A program made the translations under genes and the position numbers. This document shows, in pieces, positions 25,686 to 38,382 of a DNA stretch of 64,000 nucleotides. Origin of the DNA: Acholoe squamosa (Eukaryota > Annelida > Polychaeta > Phyllodocida > Polynoidae); the NCBI GenBank assembly GCA_949317995.1, contig OX439039.1, positions 14,995,282 through 15,059,281 on the forward strand, given 5' to 3'. Every line of letters starts with the position of its first letter. Position 1 is the stretch's first letter. A model generated the notes under the pieces. That model was given only the letters and a program-made list of their open reading frames with translations. It made no database searches and was not told the DNA's origin.

Positions 25686-26291
25686 GCACATTATGTCTAT
25701 GGGCCATCATCATGATGCATGAATGCAGCCCTGGAATGTATACTCACCTGGGCTGCATTTTATGCATTATGCCAACGCTATTGGCCTGATTTATAATCTT
25801 CCGAATGCTTAGCACGATGCCGGTGTAGAGGTACGTATTGTTTAACCATAGAGTTGGGTACCGTCTGACGTGGCGGGTGAGTCGAGTCGTCGGACGTTCC
25901 TCAGGTTCCGGATAGGTGGCAGCACCGATCCGGGTCTGTGGGGACATCTGACGACGAACACCTGGGTCCTTATATAAAGCCCAGGGCTCAGCCGCTATGT
26001 CAGAGGCCCTTCTGGCCTCCGCACCATGTAGACCATTATTAATCATTATTAGCTGCCTCTTCTATACTATTCGGCAGCCGTGAGTGTGCATCAAGTAATA
26101 AATCTAAGCGTTGGCATACACTTGAATCACTGTCTTACTCTTTCTTTCCAAATCGTAAGACCCGAACCCCCAGGTCCGTAAGGCCACAACCCCTTACACC
26201 ATGATATACCCTCGGTGAGAAAGCTCACTATGACAGTACCATTGCACCACAGTGGGCAATGGACAAAGATAAAGACATTTTTACACTATGT
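25686..26291 (+). mobile_element. 605-bp insertion in array unit 2
   Basis: Unit 3 (about 32210) reads CCACATTAATGG where unit 2 has CCACATTA, 605 bp, then CCATTAGATGG, so ATTA may be the duplicated target. The left part carries a hairpin of the double-hairpin family (CATGATGCATGAATGCAGCC). The middle (about 25788-26200) is GC-rich and carries TTATATAAAG and AATAAA. Confidence 0.65.
25788..26200 (+). mobile_element. Possible solo LTR
   Basis: A compositionally distinct GC-rich block with TATA-like TTATATAAAG near 25971 and an AATAAA near 26097, spaced as in an LTR (U3-R-U5), ending about CCTTACA. I could not confirm a target duplication or exact TG/CA ends. No pol sequence is nearby. The 100-codon minus ORF inside is not supported. 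Confidence 0.3.
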
Positions 26292-27944
26292 GACCATTAG
26301 ATGGTTAATTCTCTTGCACCCATCAGATCTGGTTACCCCCTGATAGCAGATCTCTCAGGCTCATCCGCGGCCCAAACCAAGAAGGTTGAATATCTATGTA
26401 CAGAGTGGACTGCACGGCTAGGGACTAGATAGGCCTTCGGTATACATTCTAGTACAATGTGAGGCCAATTGGCAGGATTTTCAGTCACCAAATCAGTGGA
26501 TCAAGGTAGTATTTGACATGTGTATGTTGTGTAAGTAATGATATGAAATCTAAAGACTCTACAATATGATGTAAAAGAAATGGTTTTACCTAAAATAAGG
26601 ACTGTCCTCAGTTTTGAAATACAGTCATTTCCATTTAGTATCATTTGGAAGGGGTGTGCTCAAATCATTGGGTATATGTCATTTATTATTAATCACTAGA
26701 ACTGTGCATTTATATAGCAGACAAACATGTTATTTAAGGTTCATTAACTTAAATTCGGGCTTTGTTTATGCATTACATGGTGTCAAGGTCCACCTCAGTA
26801 GTCAGATGGTTGTCTTGTGAAGCTACTCATTAAAGGTAATAACACCATTTGGGATGCCAAAACACCTTCAGACCACGAATTTCAGCCCATATACATTTTT
26901 ATCAAACGATAAATGATCATTAAGGCCCAAATCTACAATGTCAATGGGCTTACAATGGTCACATCTATAGCTCTTGTGATGTCCGCCCACCCACAGCCTT
27001 CTACACATGATGCCAGCAGTGATTAATCACCTTTAATTTGATACAATCAATCTGATACTTGATTACAATACATCCCATTCAATAATAAATCAAAGAGTCT
27101 TCCCCTATGCCCTGCCCTGCTTATATAATCTTATCTCAGTGTGCTTATGAGTGAATAATTGTCTGTCCATATCATTGTCCAATCTTGTTCAAACTGACAT
27201 GTTAGTGCATCTATCTGTACTCGATGACACAGTTTATAGGCTAGCAGAATAAAGTTTTTGAGGGATAAAGACATACATTTGAGATTTAAAGACATTTGTG
27301 CTTTTGAGATATAAAGACATTTGTGCTTTGATAGCATAGTTGAGGGTCCAAGACCCATGTGATACACCCACTTTTGAAGGCAAGACCCCACTCAGTCTTT
27401 AAAAAGTGTACAGATGATGAGAAAGGGCCCTCCAAGATAAAATATAACATTTCAAGATTCAAGTTATTATCAGGTTTAAAACGAGGTATAACACTTGCAG
27501 ATAGCCTCTCTAGCCTTGGAGATATTGCTTTATGAACATGGAATGATGCAAATATCCCCTCAGGGAGGGTCCTTTCCCCTCATCTACCCACCTTTATTTA
27601 GATGAGGTCGACTTATAGCCGGAGTTTCACAGTAGTCTACCCAATATGCAGCGTTCATCCATCCAGAAGATGTAAGAATAATATAAATCATAATCAACAT
27701 CCATGCAAACATTAACAATTCATGCTTTTCTCCAAAGATTCAGCCCTATGAACACTCGGAAGTGGCTTAAAGCCTGGTGGCTGATTTGAGGCAGGCGATG
27801 GCACACACCCTTGCCCTTATACATCCATCAGGCAAATGATGGTAGTGGGGAGGTCATGTGACCACCTATGTAGGAAAAATAGGTCATGAGGTAATGAGGT
27901 CACACACAGCAATGGCGGCAGCCCGTCAGCTGCCGGTGTGCAGT

Positions 27945-30900
27945 GATAATGTAATTTCAAAAATTTGGTCTGAATTAGGAACCAACATAACAAACTCCAA
28001 GCTCTGATAGAACTAGAAAGCTGGGCACCCTAAGGAAACTGTTCCTATACCTTCCATTAGTGACCAGTTGAGATCAGTCAGCCGTCAGTTTGGCCGTCAG
28101 TTGGTTAGTTTATATCCAAACCGGAGGAATGGTCATGTCACCTCCCCACTATCATCAGTGCCTGCTGGTGATGGCGACATCAGTGACTTTGAGGCAGGTG
28201 ATGACATCACTGCGACATGTTTCAAACACGTTACAAAGTGTTCATCGAGGAGAATGATTACATGTCAGGTCATTATAAGTCTATGAGCGTGATAGGAATA
28301 GACCCAGAAAAGAAAATAGGTCATTACTTGTTAAATTCACTGTGTTGGACATTAGCATTGTCCTGTTATTCCTTATCCTCCGGCCATTTACAAATTTGTT
28401 CTCAACACAATGGCCAAATACTGTTGACCACTTTCACATTGCATGTATTATGACCTTTCATCAACATGATACATTTGTTCAGTCCTGGTGGGTTTATTAG
28501 TGATGGCTGCATTTATGAAATGTTTCCTTCCTGTATATTGTCAAAGCATAGGATAGGGCTGCATTTATGCATAATACCTTATGGATTGAGAATATCAGTA
28601 CCATAATGTGAATGTGGCACACAAATGCAGCACTGGCATATGATGTGGCTGCATTCATGTTCCATTATAAGGCTGTGCAGCACTTAGGGGTTAGATGAGG
28701 AATCCGATACCATTGGGAATCAGCAAAAGGTCTTCCACTCAGTACTCCATTAAGATAACATTAGTGGCATGGAATCTTCTCATGGACCTAGGACCAAGTT
28801 ACTTAGTTAACACTTTTAGAGGCATGAAATGCATTGATAGACTTAGTTGATGCCACAATTTCAGAAACTTGCAGTGCTGCATCCATGCATTTCACATATC
28901 CTAAAGTTTAGTTTAGCATTTGACATTAAAGAGCTGAAGATGTGTGCAACCTAATTCCTTTTATTTCAGAGATTCCATGGAGACTTTTGACAATAAAGCT
29001 TGTGGAATGGACTATTGTTATCTGACAGCAGTACGAACCTGGTTAACCAGTACCACAGGTACACTACCTCATCCTTAGGAGACCAGGATAGCACAATGGT
29101 CATCACTGAGTTCAACCTTTAAATGCTACTGCCTTACTTTTTCATGCCAATTGTTTTCACAATCCCTTAATGCAGCCCTGGTGAGTTTGCCATAGGGGCA
29201 ACTGGTTACTTAAAAATTAATGGGACCTCCCTGTACCTTCAAGCATCTTCTTTTGATGCTGTATACATCTGCTTTGATAATACATGTGGTCTGTCCCAAA
29301 ATGCAATCTACACTTAAAGAAAACTTTAATTCAATATTGAGGCATTCAACATTGTACTTACAACTGTATGAATCAGACAGTGCAGTTTCCTCATTTTTTT
29401 TGTAAAGAATTTGATATAATTGTATAAGCACTCTTTACCTTTGACATCTATCATGATTCCAGAATTCATGCTGGGGTGTTTTATTCTAATACAAATTGTG
29501 TCTATAGGGGCAGTGAAAACCTAAATCATGAAACCAATTGCCTGGTCTTTAACAACAATTCCTTTTTGCACTGGCCAATACCCACAGGTTCTCCACTTAT
29601 GTTACTTGAAAGCTAAAAGATCCTCCTCAATCATTCAGATCAGGTAAAAATGATCCAAGAATGACAACTAAATACAAACAAATTAATTGTTTGATTCATG
29701 GAAACTATTAGTTCTTTGTCTCCATATTGGGAAGGACCTGAAGGTAGGAATAAAAAGTGGAAATGTCATTTAGCAATTGTGGATTGCCATTCATCGTGAT
29801 TGAGCTGTCCGGCTGTTTTTTCCAGTCTTTCATGAAGGAGGGGGAAATTCCCTATGGACAAAGACAGTGAGTAGAGCCGGGGGGAAATTATCCCAATCCA
29901 AACAAATATCAATTATCCAAACTCTGGTGTTATTCCCTGCAGGTCACTAAAATGAAAAACGGAGTGATCAAAGCTTCAAGCACACTGTTGGATGGGTGTG
30001 GATTGATGTGAATGGAGAGTGATGTATGTGATGAGGGTTCCCGCTACTTTGTTACTGTTTGATTAATAGCTTTGTGAGGAATGGCCAGTTTGTTCTGTAC
30101 ATGTGTAGGTGGGTCATCCTCTGACACTCTGATTCAGAGGTTCCATCAGAACCAATTGCGGATATCAGGCAATTTGAACTGAAATCTAGGACAATAAAAT
30201 GATGAAATATGATTTATATGAGATATTTCAATGCTGGTGACTGATGGTTTACAATGCATTATGGTTGAGTAAAAACTTTAATTTCATGGGAAGGCTCTGT
30301 GAGGGCTGTACCTTTGGATGAGGTGCTAGGGTGCAGGGTGCACTGTAAGAAGTTTATCACTGTAATACCAAGGGTTTGCAGCTGTAGATATATGTGTACA
30401 GTGAGTGATCCTGTATAATTACTCTGGGTGCAGTATGCCCTAGGCCACCCTAGTGGCCCTTCAAAGGGTTTACCAAAATAGCCTTACATGTACTTTCCCC
30501 CACTGGAGGCCAGTAGTATACCATATGTGTAGTATGTATAGTCTTATATTGCACACCTGAATCCAATATCTTCCCCAGAGCTTAATAATGAACTGCAATA
30601 TAATAATAACCTTAACAGGTCCAATCTAGTATTGTGCACCAATGATATTATACAAGGTTACCTAAGGAGAAACTAGGAACAACCAATAATATGCATACAT
30701 GACACCATAACTGTGTCTAAATCTGAAATACAAGTCCCTGAACTCTAAGGTTGAAGCTAACATAGGCCTACCTGCCTTTAGGCTATTTCAGTGTTAAAAC
30801 TGAATCACCATGAAATGGTTGGGTGAGATGGTTCTCTACTTCTCTTACCCTCAATAGTGCCTCACTTCATTGGGACTGGAGACAGTTTTGTCTTCATTAG

Positions 30901-33800
30901 GCATGCATGTTTTATTGTATCAATTCATTCATGGAGCACACACATAAATGATATTATGGTGATGATTACCATGAACTGACCCCGATAACAGAGTATATAG
31001 CAGTGTCTTTTATAACATACCTGTATATACAATACATTTGTTGTTGAGTAGCACAACCCCTTGCTGTAATTCTACAATTAAAGTTTTTGTAACTTTGCAG
31101 CAATAGTTGCTGGAACCTCAGTTGCCAGCAAAGGTTTCTGTAAATCTACAGTATTTTTATTGTTCATTTATAGGAGAATTCACTGGCTATTAACAGAAAA
31201 TGTTGCTGTTTATTTACAAAACATTTCTCTGTAATTTTACAACACATTTTGCCGTTAATTTACAGCATATGTTTCTGTAGAACTGATTGATCTTGCTGTA
31301 TGATCACAGTGACTGTTACTGTATGATTACTCTGAATTGTTCTGTGAAATTACAGTGATTTGCCTACTGTAGATTTACAGCAAAAGGTACTGGAACCAAG
31401 GTTGCTAATGGATTTTGCTGTAAAATAACCCTGCCTACTTCTTACAATGTGTGTCAACTAAGCTCAAGTCCCAGGCAAATTTTGCATTTCCATAACTTAT
31501 CTAGACCAAATGGCCACATTACTATGCTAGTATTGGGTGACTGCTAGAATTGCATGAGTCCCAAAAGCTCAGACATGAAGCTGTTTCCCTCAAGGTCCTT
31601 GGGTACAAATCCTGCCCTAGTTTTACAGGAAACCTAACAGAAAATAAATACCCTTAGTTATATAGCCACATCCTGTGCTGTAAAGGCTCCTGCCTAGGAA
31701 ACTGAAATCTTTTTCTGACAGAGCAAACAACAACAACAACAACAACAACAAACAAACCATAAACTGTTTGGCCAGCAGTCCCGCATCCTATCCTTCACAG
31801 GGACTATTAATAGACACTCACCAAACTGTACAGCAAATCCCATACAAACTCTACACATATCACAGTTTCAATATGTACCAGAATTGGTGATCTGTAGTGA
31901 TTGAGAAATGCCAGGAAGGAATGACGCGGTCGATTTTACCGATCCTGCAATTTTAGACACTCCGGAATGAGCATTTCCCAATAATATCAATTAGTATTAT
32001 TCAGAACTGCTTATCAGAATTCCATAATACAAATATACTAGTACTTCAGAAATATCATGAGGACCATTGAGAGTAAAGCTTGCTATATATGTGGTATTGA
32101 CCATTGTTATGTGAGAGCAGAACCCTGGCTTTATTGCCACATATACCTTATCCTCATGGCACGCCAACAGCTGGCTTCACATGATGGAAGAAGTTATATC
32201 TGAGTAAGGGCCACATTAATGGTTAATCTTCTTGCACTCATCAGAACTGATTACCCTCTAAGAGATCTCTCAGGTAAAGCGCACCAAACCAAGCAGGATG
32301 TATTCAAATGCAGAGCGGGGTGGAAATGATGTTGAGTATGTCAACTTTTTATACATCCAGGAGGATGAAATACTGGAGCAGGTGTTAGATTATTCGGCGG
32401 GCGCTGACTCTTACCTGACAGGAGAGTCAGGCTTCCTGCATAGGGCTCATTTGTCAGGTGGCTGGAATTGTAGGACATAAATTTTTTATGTTGATTTCCT
32501 CTTAAAGATGGCTTCCTAAGACATGTTTGTTGCCATTTTGTGAGAAACCTTTAATACGGGGGCCCAGATTATTTGGTTCTCGCAAATCTGTTAGCCTTCA
32601 TATCAAGTTTAGCTGCCACGGTCGGCCATGTTGGATGTGGTTTCAGGTCTCACAACAGAGGTGTTATTCATGAAATAATGTTATTCATTAAAATCTGCTT
32701 GGAGAGTGGAGATTGACTTCCTGTCTGGCAGAAAATGCATCTGCTGATAGCTACCCGTTGCAACCCACACGGCATGTGCCAAATCTTGGAAAAGGGTGCG
32801 ATCTAAAAGTTTCCAACAAAAGACGCTCTTCCCACTCACAGACAGCAAAACTAAGGTGGTACTCTTGTCAATATCATAAGCTGATTGTTGGGGATTTATT
32901 TCTGTCAAATGTTATTCTTAGAAACTTGCCATTTCTAGAGCACCTGAAAGTTTAAGGTATGCCAGTCCCAGCGACTCAGTCCTTAACTGAGTCATGCCCA
33001 GTGACTAGTTTTAGATGACATGTACATGTGGTGTAAGTAATAACAAGCATTTTTTTTCTGTTGAAGAAATGGGGGCATGATCATGCTATGCAGCAAACCT
33101 GCAATAAATGGTGGAATACACATCTCCAATATCTATCTCAAATAATTCTTATAACTACAGCCCTTTTCCTCAAATCGAGTGTCATTCAATGGCAGGAGAT
33201 ACATAAATGTGACAAAGTCCATGTTCCAGGCTTTGGTATGAGTTAATTGCAGTATCTAATAACTCTCTAATAACTCATTTCCATTTGGTGTCAATGGAGA
33301 TGCCTTAGCACAAATCATGCTGATTACACACATCACAGGCCAAAGGTATTGGTAATGTAGTGTCTGCATCGCTATGACTGCCCTACCAAATGAATACATA
33401 AGTACTGATTATACAGAGCAGTCGTAGGGTACTACCAACGATTCCTGACACTAAGCTTTGGGCTTTCAAATTAGAGTGACTGTATACATGCAGTCGTAGC
33501 GCCTTAAGAAATGGCCTCCTATAGGCCTATTTGATTAATACAGGAAAATCAATCCAGCCCTTTATGGGCCTAGTTTGGTGGCATCTGTGAGTTTTATATG
33601 AGCTCTTTGTAGGGCTGTCCACCCACAGATTCACTGCACATGACGTCAGGACTAATCGTCTGTAACACAATCTTATAATTAATTTGGTACTTGATCTTAA
33701 TAAGATACATTATGTATGTCATTAGATAATAAATCAAAGTACACTTATCCCATGTCCTTGCTTTTCAACCCTGAAACCTAATAAATCAGTATTGATTCAA
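27945..33800 (+). repeat. Segmental array, unit 3
   Basis: Runs parallel to unit 2. It has TIR element B (30341-31449) inserted and lacks the AAATGATTTTAGTGCC-to-ACTTTGG part present in units 1 and 2. Block beta keeps GGTTAATCTTCTTGCAC, AACCAAGCAGG and TCCACCCACAGATTC. The ORF at 32298-32480 is not kept in unit 2. Confidence 0.8.
30341..31449. mobile_element. Motif-field TIR element B (CACTGTAAGAAGT)
   Basis: The left end is CACTGTAAGAAGT; the right end complemented is CATTGTAAGAAGT. The interior repeats CTGTAA/TTACAG words (for example TGTAAATCTACAG, TTTACAGCA, GAAATTACAGTG). Array units 1 and 2 read straight through this site (GGTATGTTAACCTAGCCC at 17784 and its counterpart near 24951), giving an empty site and proving insertion after the duplication. 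No ORF. Confidence 0.8.
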
Positions 33801-34917
33801 CAATTTCTTTGGCAAATACGCGGACTCAAGTGTCAAGTTATGTGGACAGCCATATGAACAAAGACCAAGTGCTCTGGTTATTAACTCTATTCAAATTCAC
33901 GTAGTACTATCTATGGCAAACAGAAACTGATGTAAGGTATTTGGCACATTTTTCATTTGTATTATTGTCTTTTTGGTGAGATGTTTGAACAGTAAAGTTC
34001 AAGAAGTAGGGTCACAAGATAAATTAGAAGAGCATAATATATAACCCCACCTGTTGTGCTGTTACAACAGCATTATTGGTAACCACATCTACATTATCCC
34101 ACCCACATATGGGTTGATTTTCAGTTGATTTCCTTCACTTTGAGCAATCACTATATTTCTTTTCAGGTTAAGTAGGGGTGAGTTCCTTGGCAGCTTAGAA
34201 CTGAGGGGGACCCAGAGTAGGGGGGGGGGTGTCAGTTAGTGGTTTTTTTTTCATAATTTATTTATTCTTGGAGCGCAGGTATCGTTCCTACAGTCCTCTT
34301 TTCACTTGACTCCAGTGAGAGCATTTGCTTGATAATATTTTCAATTTGAAGTGAGAGAAGGATGAAGCTTATTCAACTGTCTTTGCATCTTGTGTATGTA
34401 GAGTATACAGATCATTATAAATAATAGGAGTATTGACCTTACCATATGGATTGAATACCTCAATACAGATAGAAATTAAAAGATTGAAACAGGTGTGCTG
34501 ATCATGACATATCCTCCAACAGGAGGGGACCGCGCCCTAGTGTTACAGATATGGGGTGTTTTTATTCACATGAAATAAAAAGTTTGCCTCCCTAATTTCT
34601 ACTCCGTTGCACCCCCCCCCCTATCTTGCATTGGAAAGCACCAAAATTTCAGGTAGAATAAATTAAATTTATTTGGTAATATTTCACCTCTCAAGAGGTG
34701 TGATTAATACCCACGAGTGGCTCCCCTAGGTACCTCCACATTCCCAATGTGACTCCTCCACCCACCCCCAGGGGGCCCTCCCCCGTCAGCATTCCCCCAC
34801 ACACCTGTCACAACCCTCCCTCCTCTCCCCCTACCCCCTCTCCAGCCCCCCCTTCAACCAACGACCCTCACCAATGTCACCCAGAGCCCTTCCCCTACCA
34901 GAGCCTTGAATAAGGTC

Positions 34918-35308
34918 TCCATAAGTCGCTGCATGTTCTAAATATAGCAATAGGAGCAGCTCCTTATGGCAGACCTTTCTAGCAGTATTGTGATCGAGAT
35001 TAAAAGGAACAGGTGTAAAAAGGGCACAAACAGTGCTGCCAGCTGTAGACGGTATTGACATACACGGAGTAGGTAAAAGACTGACTGACTACTGCAGACA
35101 ATGTATACCTACTCACTTCACCCTTTTCTGGCACTGTTTCTCGATCACAATACTGCTAGAAAGGTCTGCCATGAGGCGTACCTCCTTAGGGCCCTCCCAT
35201 GGCACTGATCGATGGGTCCCTCCCCCGCATCCTGACTGCACAGAAATAGTCACACTGCCTCTGGAGGAGCTGCTCCTGTTACTATATTTAGAACATACAG
35301 CAACTTGA
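34918..35308. repeat. Imperfect inverted repeat with internal insert
   Basis: 34921-35010 is mirrored in 35125-35308 (GATCACAATACTGCTAGAAA, TATATTTAGAACAT). The right arm contains about 90 extra bases (35176-35270). Both ORFs over it code mirrored LLLLLYLEH peptides, a palindrome artefact. Confidence 0.7.
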
Positions 35309-35958
35309 TGTCGAGATGATTGGCCAATGGCCTGTTGAACCTTCTTTCAGTAATCTCAAAACACTATGTTTGGTTTATTTAGCTGAAATAGCACATTGAA
35401 AATGGGGTCAGTGCCGTTTCTTGTGTCACTCCTATATATCGGTATGCATGCGTGGAGCCATCATTGCTACATTCATGCATCGCAACCAAACAAATGGGCA
35501 TAAGGCAGTAGCCAACTGGTCATTGTTGATCACCAAGCTTTCAATGTTGAACCAATATTCTGTTCCCACTTGGTTACTGCATAATCCCACATTTATAAGT
35601 CAATCATTTTCAGTACAAATGATGGTCTGTTTCTCCCGTTAATTCTCCCTGGGTACATACACATGCACCTTCAGGTTCTTGTAACTATTGGCGATTTGTT
35701 TCAGTTGTGCCCCTAGCTAGAACCCTTAACTACAGACTGCAGGTAAGTAAATGTGCAAAACATATACCCTGCATGCTTCATCAATCCACCCAATGCTGCA
35801 TTCCCTTTGGTATTAAACCATCATGGTGAGTGACCAACCACTACTACATTATGCATGACAGTGACCAACATGCCAGAATGCGTACACTTCAACAACACCA
35901 AAATATTGACCTATTGCATTAGACGAAAATTTCATATTGTTGTGATGGTTCGAGATAT

Positions 35959-36293
35959 GTCAATATCAAGCAAAACCAGACAAGTTAGCTCGGGTTAGTG
36001 CAACCGGCACATGTTTATTCAGTAGTTACATAGGTTCGAAGTGGCGCTATGAATATAGCTCAGTGCTCAAGGGGTGTTGCTTTGGCCGTAGCCAGATGCC
36101 AACTGAACTCCTTAAACGCGGTCCCAGGCAGGGACTGGGACAGCGACGACAAGTGCTGCCATCACCCCATAGCGGCCAGAGATCGAAGTGGCCTCTGGTC
36201 CTACCGGTGGTAGCCACACCAACTGACCTGCCCTCTCGAATAAGGAGCTAAAACTATATAAGGCACTCCACGAGCCCCTACACTGTCGTGACA
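35959..36293 (-). mobile_element. Possible solo LTR
   Basis: A 335-bp GC-rich block bounded by TGTCA and TGACA. On the minus strand CCTTATATAG (about 36253-36263) could be a TATA box and GAATAAACATG (about 36013-36023) a polyadenylation signal. No matching 4-6 bp target duplication was found. It abuts motif-field element D. Short ORFs on both strands are not supported. Confidence 0.3.
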
Positions 36294-36320
36294 ATAGCCT
36301 TCAGTGTGTTTAAGATGCAT

Positions 36321-37818
36321 CCCAGCAAATTGTCGTTATCTGTCGCCATGATTGGTCATCAATGGTGACTCCTTTCTGAGTGATAACTCACTGCGTCATC
36401 TTTCGCCACTGTGTGTCAGTCTCACATGGCATGGCGATTTATCACAACAGTCGCCAACATGATCTCACTCACTGCGTGAGTATGTGCCACCCCTTGTCAT
36501 CCCTCACAAAGCATGGTGACTTATCACCACCATCGCCAACATGGATCTAACTCACTGCGTGAGTATGTGCCACTGCCTGTCAACTCTCAGTCAGAATGGC
36601 AACGTTTCACCTGCATTGCCACATGGCTCTCACTCACTACGTGAGTGTGTATCACTCCTAGTTAATCTTCTCTCAAAATGGCAACTTATCACCACCATTG
36701 CCAACATTGGTCTCACTCAATACGTGAATTTGTGTCACTCCAAGTCAATGCTCTCTGAGGATTGCATCATCTGTCACTCACTCTCACTCACAGTGGCAAC
36801 TTATCACTACCATTGCCAAAGTTGTTGAGACAGCACCACTGTTCAACATGTAGCCTATCTAGGAAGTGTGGGCATGAAGTATAAGTCCCATACGTATCAA
36901 ATGTGCTTTGTTTCACACTGATTTCCATGTAATACTTCAGAGTTGAATCAAACAAGATTATATAGAGAGAATATCAATTGAATTTAGATAGAGGTATCTC
37001 TAAAATGAAAGCAACTATTCATAAACACCTTTTCTCTGGTTACAGGAAAAATACATAGGGAAATATCAACATGAACACCTTGTCTGTGGTTAGAGGGAAG
37101 ATACATATGGCAATACCTTCTCTGGCAAAACATACTTTGATCTGGCAGATGTGAGGCTGCATGATTACCAATGTTGATGATCATGAGCTTTTCGTCTAAC
37201 AAGGTGAGTAATCACCAGCGTCGCCATCACTGGTGAGTCTGAGTGATCACCACTCTCGCCATCCATGGTGAACCTGCGCTATGATGTGGTGCGCGTTTCA
37301 TCTAGTGAGGTGAGTGATCACTCGTGTCGCCATCCCTGGTGAGTGTGGGTGATCAAGATCCTCACCCTCTGTGGTGAACCTGTGCTATCACAAGGTACAC
37401 ATTTTATCTAGCGAGGTGACTGATCACAATCCTTGCCATCCATGGTGAATGTGTATTATGACGTGGTGTGCGTCTCATCTAGCGAAGTGAGTGATCACTC
37501 ATGTCGCCATCCCTGGTGAGGATGAGTGATCACTCATGTCGCCATCCCTGGTGAGGATGAGTGATCACGATCCTCGCCATCCCTGGTGAACATGTGCTAT
37601 GACGAGGTGCGTGTTTCATCTAGCGAGGTGAGTGATCACCCGCGTCGCCATCCCTGGTGAGTCTGAGTGATCACCATCCTCGCCATCTGAGGTGAGGCCA
37701 TGTGATCACCACCATTGCTATTCCTGGTGATCTTGTGCTATAGCGACGTCGTGTTCCATCTAGCGACATGTGTGAGCCACTTCACACAGGTTGACGAGGA
37801 GTCACGACAATTTGCTGG
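36321..37818. mobile_element. Motif-field TIR element D (CCCAGCAAATTGTC)
   Basis: The left end is CCCAGCAAATTGTCGTTA; the right end is CACGACAATTTGCTGGG. The left subarray (36340-36830) has about six units with GGTGACTTATCACCACC, CGCCAACATG and CACTGCGTGAGT. The middle (36830-37200) is not repetitive. The right subarray (37200-37790) has about six to seven units of TGAGTGATCAC, CTCGCCATCCCTGGTGA and GTTTCATCTAGCGA. ORFs over the left half are repeat-borne. Confidence 0.75.
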
Positions 37819-38325
37819 GATTTCAAGGTTTTCAAGATGCACCCCACAACTTCCCCAAATTTGACGTAGAATAGTGTGCTTGAGTATGCTGTTTAAGCAA
37901 AGTGTGTATCATTAGACCGGAATTCTCAACTTTGGTGGTAATGCAAAGGACTGGAATCCTGGTGCTAAACTCACCACTCACACCTAACGGCTAATCTAGG
38001 TACTATTGTCACGTGACACACAGCCCCTCCCCTTCTTCTTGATCATCGTCATCTAGAAAACATCCTTTTTGACCTTGAGCAGGTGTTCCAGTAGATCTGA
38101 CGTGACAATCAGGAATGATTGGGGGCCACCTGATCTGATCTGATGAAATTCAAGAATCAAATGTCAACAGAAATGATTGATTGGAAGGCATCAGTTAATG
38201 GGTCCTAACACAATTTTGAGATGGCTTCATTATTTAGCCTTCCCAATCTAGAACTGGTCCCGCTTTTCCCCAATGTTAAAATCAGGAACAGTTGCCTGCA
38301 GTGGAACACCTGCTTGGGTGATGAA

Positions 38326-38382
<57 letters not shown>

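Larger units (their letters stand above)
22090..27944 (+). repeat. Segmental array, unit 2
   Basis: Starts GATAATGTAATTTCAAAGAT, matched at 27945 in unit 3. Very similar to unit 3 over 22560-24350. Unit-specific inserts are about 24420-24763 and 25686-26291, each carrying double-hairpin sequence. No reading frame is preserved between the copies, so this is not a gene family. Confidence 0.85.

Noticed and set aside
36541..36828. 95-codon ORF
   Set aside because: Falls in the left subarray of motif-field element D; periodic peptide reflects the repeat.
36340..37790. CRISPR-like array of direct repeats
   Set aside because: Units are imperfect, both orientations occur, no uniform spacers, and the whole is bounded by transposon-type inverted repeats in an animal genome.
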